Assembly: GCF_900111405.1 (NCBI RefSeq)
Contig: NZ_FOHJ01000001.1
Location: forward strand, 372,001 to 436,000
Direction: 5' to 3'
Source: Salinibacillus kushneri
Lineage (GTDB): Bacteria > Bacillota > Bacilli > Bacillales > Alkalibacillaceae
Length of the DNA stretch: 64,000 nucleotides
Shown here one piece after another: positions 63,384 through 64,000 of the stretch. The position numbers and the translations under genes are program-made. A model generated the notes under the pieces. The model was not told where the DNA came from, made no database searches, and was given only the letters and a program-made list of their open reading frames with translations. Position 1 is the stretch's first letter; the number at the start of each line of letters is the position of its first letter.

Positions 63384-63949
63384 ATTTTGTTCGACATTTT
63401 TCGGGAATCTTCGGGTGGTGACAGGCACCAATTCCGGTATTTTTCCCGGGACCCAGAAAAATAATCCAACAATACCCCTGTATTCATGAACGGTGGTAGC
63501 ACATTCTGTTCATTGAGAAAATAGGGTAAACTGCTCCAATGATAGTCTTCTATTCTATCAACTATATTAGCTTTAAGAGGATTCTGGTGGATATAGCGAC
63601 TGACTTCCAACATACCTTCATCTGTTTTAAGCACTTTATCAAAATAGCGCTTCTCAAATACGTGGCCTGTAAGCTTATATTTGTAATTGAAATAATCAGC
63701 GTAGCGTTTATTAGTGAAGGCCATTACCTTTGAAATGGGCTGGTCTATAGAACGCAGCTGCAGATGGACGTGATTTGTCATCAAACAATAAGCAGCAAGT
63801 TCAAAAGGAAGCTTTTCATGCACTTGTTCCAAAATATAAAGAAAAGAAATAAAATCCCCACGCTCGATAAAGAGAGGATCACGCCGATTCCCCCGACAAA
63901 CAATATGATAAAAGAAATCAGGTTCCCAAACTCGTCTCTTTCTCCCCAT
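63380..63949 (-). CDS. REP-associated tyrosine (Y1) transposase, RAYT/IS200-like
   Basis: 189 residues from ATG 63949, 6 bases behind GAGGTG. Y1 HUH motif CLMTNHVHLQLRS (about residue 60), WEPDFFYHIVCRGNRRDPLF at the start and catalytic Tyr region NKRYADYFNYKYKLTGHVFE, then YIHQNPLKANIVDR. This is the RAYT branch, single-copy domesticated enzymes that act on REP sequences. The last 15 or so codons (CLSPPEDSRKM) are encoded by REP copy 7 itself, so the original stop may be lost. Confidence 0.88.
   Translation of the reverse strand: MGRKRRVWEPDFFYHIVCRGNRRDPLFIERGDFISFLYILEQVHEKLPFELAAYCLMTNHVHLQLRSIDQPISKVMAFTNKRYADYFNYKYKLTGHVFEKRYFDKVLKTDEGMLEVSRYIHQNPLKANIVDRIEDYHWSSLPYFLNEQNVLPPFMNTGVLLDYFSGSREKYRNWCLSPPEDSRKMSNKI
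63390..63429 (+). repeat. REP-like element, copy 7, inside the 3' end of the transposase gene
   Basis: TTCGACATTTTTCGGGAATC then TTC and the core GGGTGGTGACAGGCACC (63413-63429). It is antisense to the transposase reading frame and provides its C-terminal codons. Confidence 0.88.
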
Positions 63950-63977
63950 TATCTTCACCTCATCAACTAGTTAAAGT

Positions 63978-63995
63978 CTGGTTTAGCCAAACCAG
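63978..63995. other. Palindrome upstream of the transposase gene
   Basis: CTGGTTT-AGCC-AAACCAG, 29 bp upstream of the transposase start codon. It could be the stem of a terminator of a gene beyond the window or a transposase-related structure. Confidence 0.4.
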
Positions 63996-64000
63996 CAAGA

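Overview
The window comes from a low-GC Gram-positive bacterium of the Bacillaceae, probably a halo- or alkali-tolerant relative of Virgibacillus or Oceanobacillus. The evidence is strong AGGAGG-type ribosome binding sites, comK, a B. subtilis-like rhaEW/rhaB/rhaA/rhaR set, argCJB, a yybP-ykoY manganese riboswitch before a TerC gene, and GC-rich dispersed intergenic repeats of a kind common in this family. The genus is an inference. No rRNA, tRNA or CRISPR array was seen.

Region 1 (1-17 kb) is for deoxy-sugar catabolism. L-rhamnose genes (rhaEW, rhaA, rhaB and the start of a DeoR-type rhaR) run leftwards and are divergent from a LacI-family regulator. Then come fucA-fucK-fucI, a ribose-type ABC importer (rbsA-C-B-like) and an operon of fucU, an FGGY kinase and a transaldolase-like aldolase. 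Four copies of a 16-bp palindrome, TTGTTA-NCGN-TAACAA, sit in front of these units, so the LacI protein probably controls them all. A second pair of direct repeats, 21 bp apart, overlaps the rhaEW promoter and suits the DeoR regulator.

Region 2 (17-34 kb) is ordinary chromosome: argC-argJ-argB with an ARG box, a 2-hydroxyacid dehydrogenase, an amino-acid permease divergent from a class III aminotransferase, an M14 peptidase, a sugar acyltransferase, sulfate adenylyltransferase, comK, a phosphoesterase, a Ca2+/H+ exchanger and an RNase H.

Region 3 (34-45 kb) has an ABC-F ATPase gene broken by two in-frame stops but still carrying a promoter, leader and leader terminator. An SDR gene follows, then a compact cluster of FabF-like ketosynthase, acyl-CoA ligase, thioesterase, an unknown protein and a KAS III-like protein lacking the usual His and Asn of the active site. 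A chemotaxis receptor closes the region.

Region 4 (45-57 kb) holds sulfate assimilation (SLC13 permease-cysC-cysQ), an NhaC-type antiporter, threonine synthase, a UvrD-like helicase and riboswitch-controlled terC.

Region 5 (57-64 kb) is the most unusual. A second ABC-F gene, with its own promoter, two leader peptides and a leader terminator, is cut in two by about 3.4 kb of foreign DNA. The insert carries a toxin C-terminal fragment, three small unknown genes, a Cys-rich bacteriocin-like precursor followed by a small membrane protein (likely immunity), a frameshifted ssb and a 5'-truncated gene. To the right lie a ParB-like gene and a RAYT-type (REP-associated Y1) transposase. Seven copies of a short repeat containing GGGTGGTGACAGGCACC, all in one orientation, lie between 34 and 63.4 kb; one overlaps the 3' end of the transposase gene, which suggests a REP/RAYT pair.
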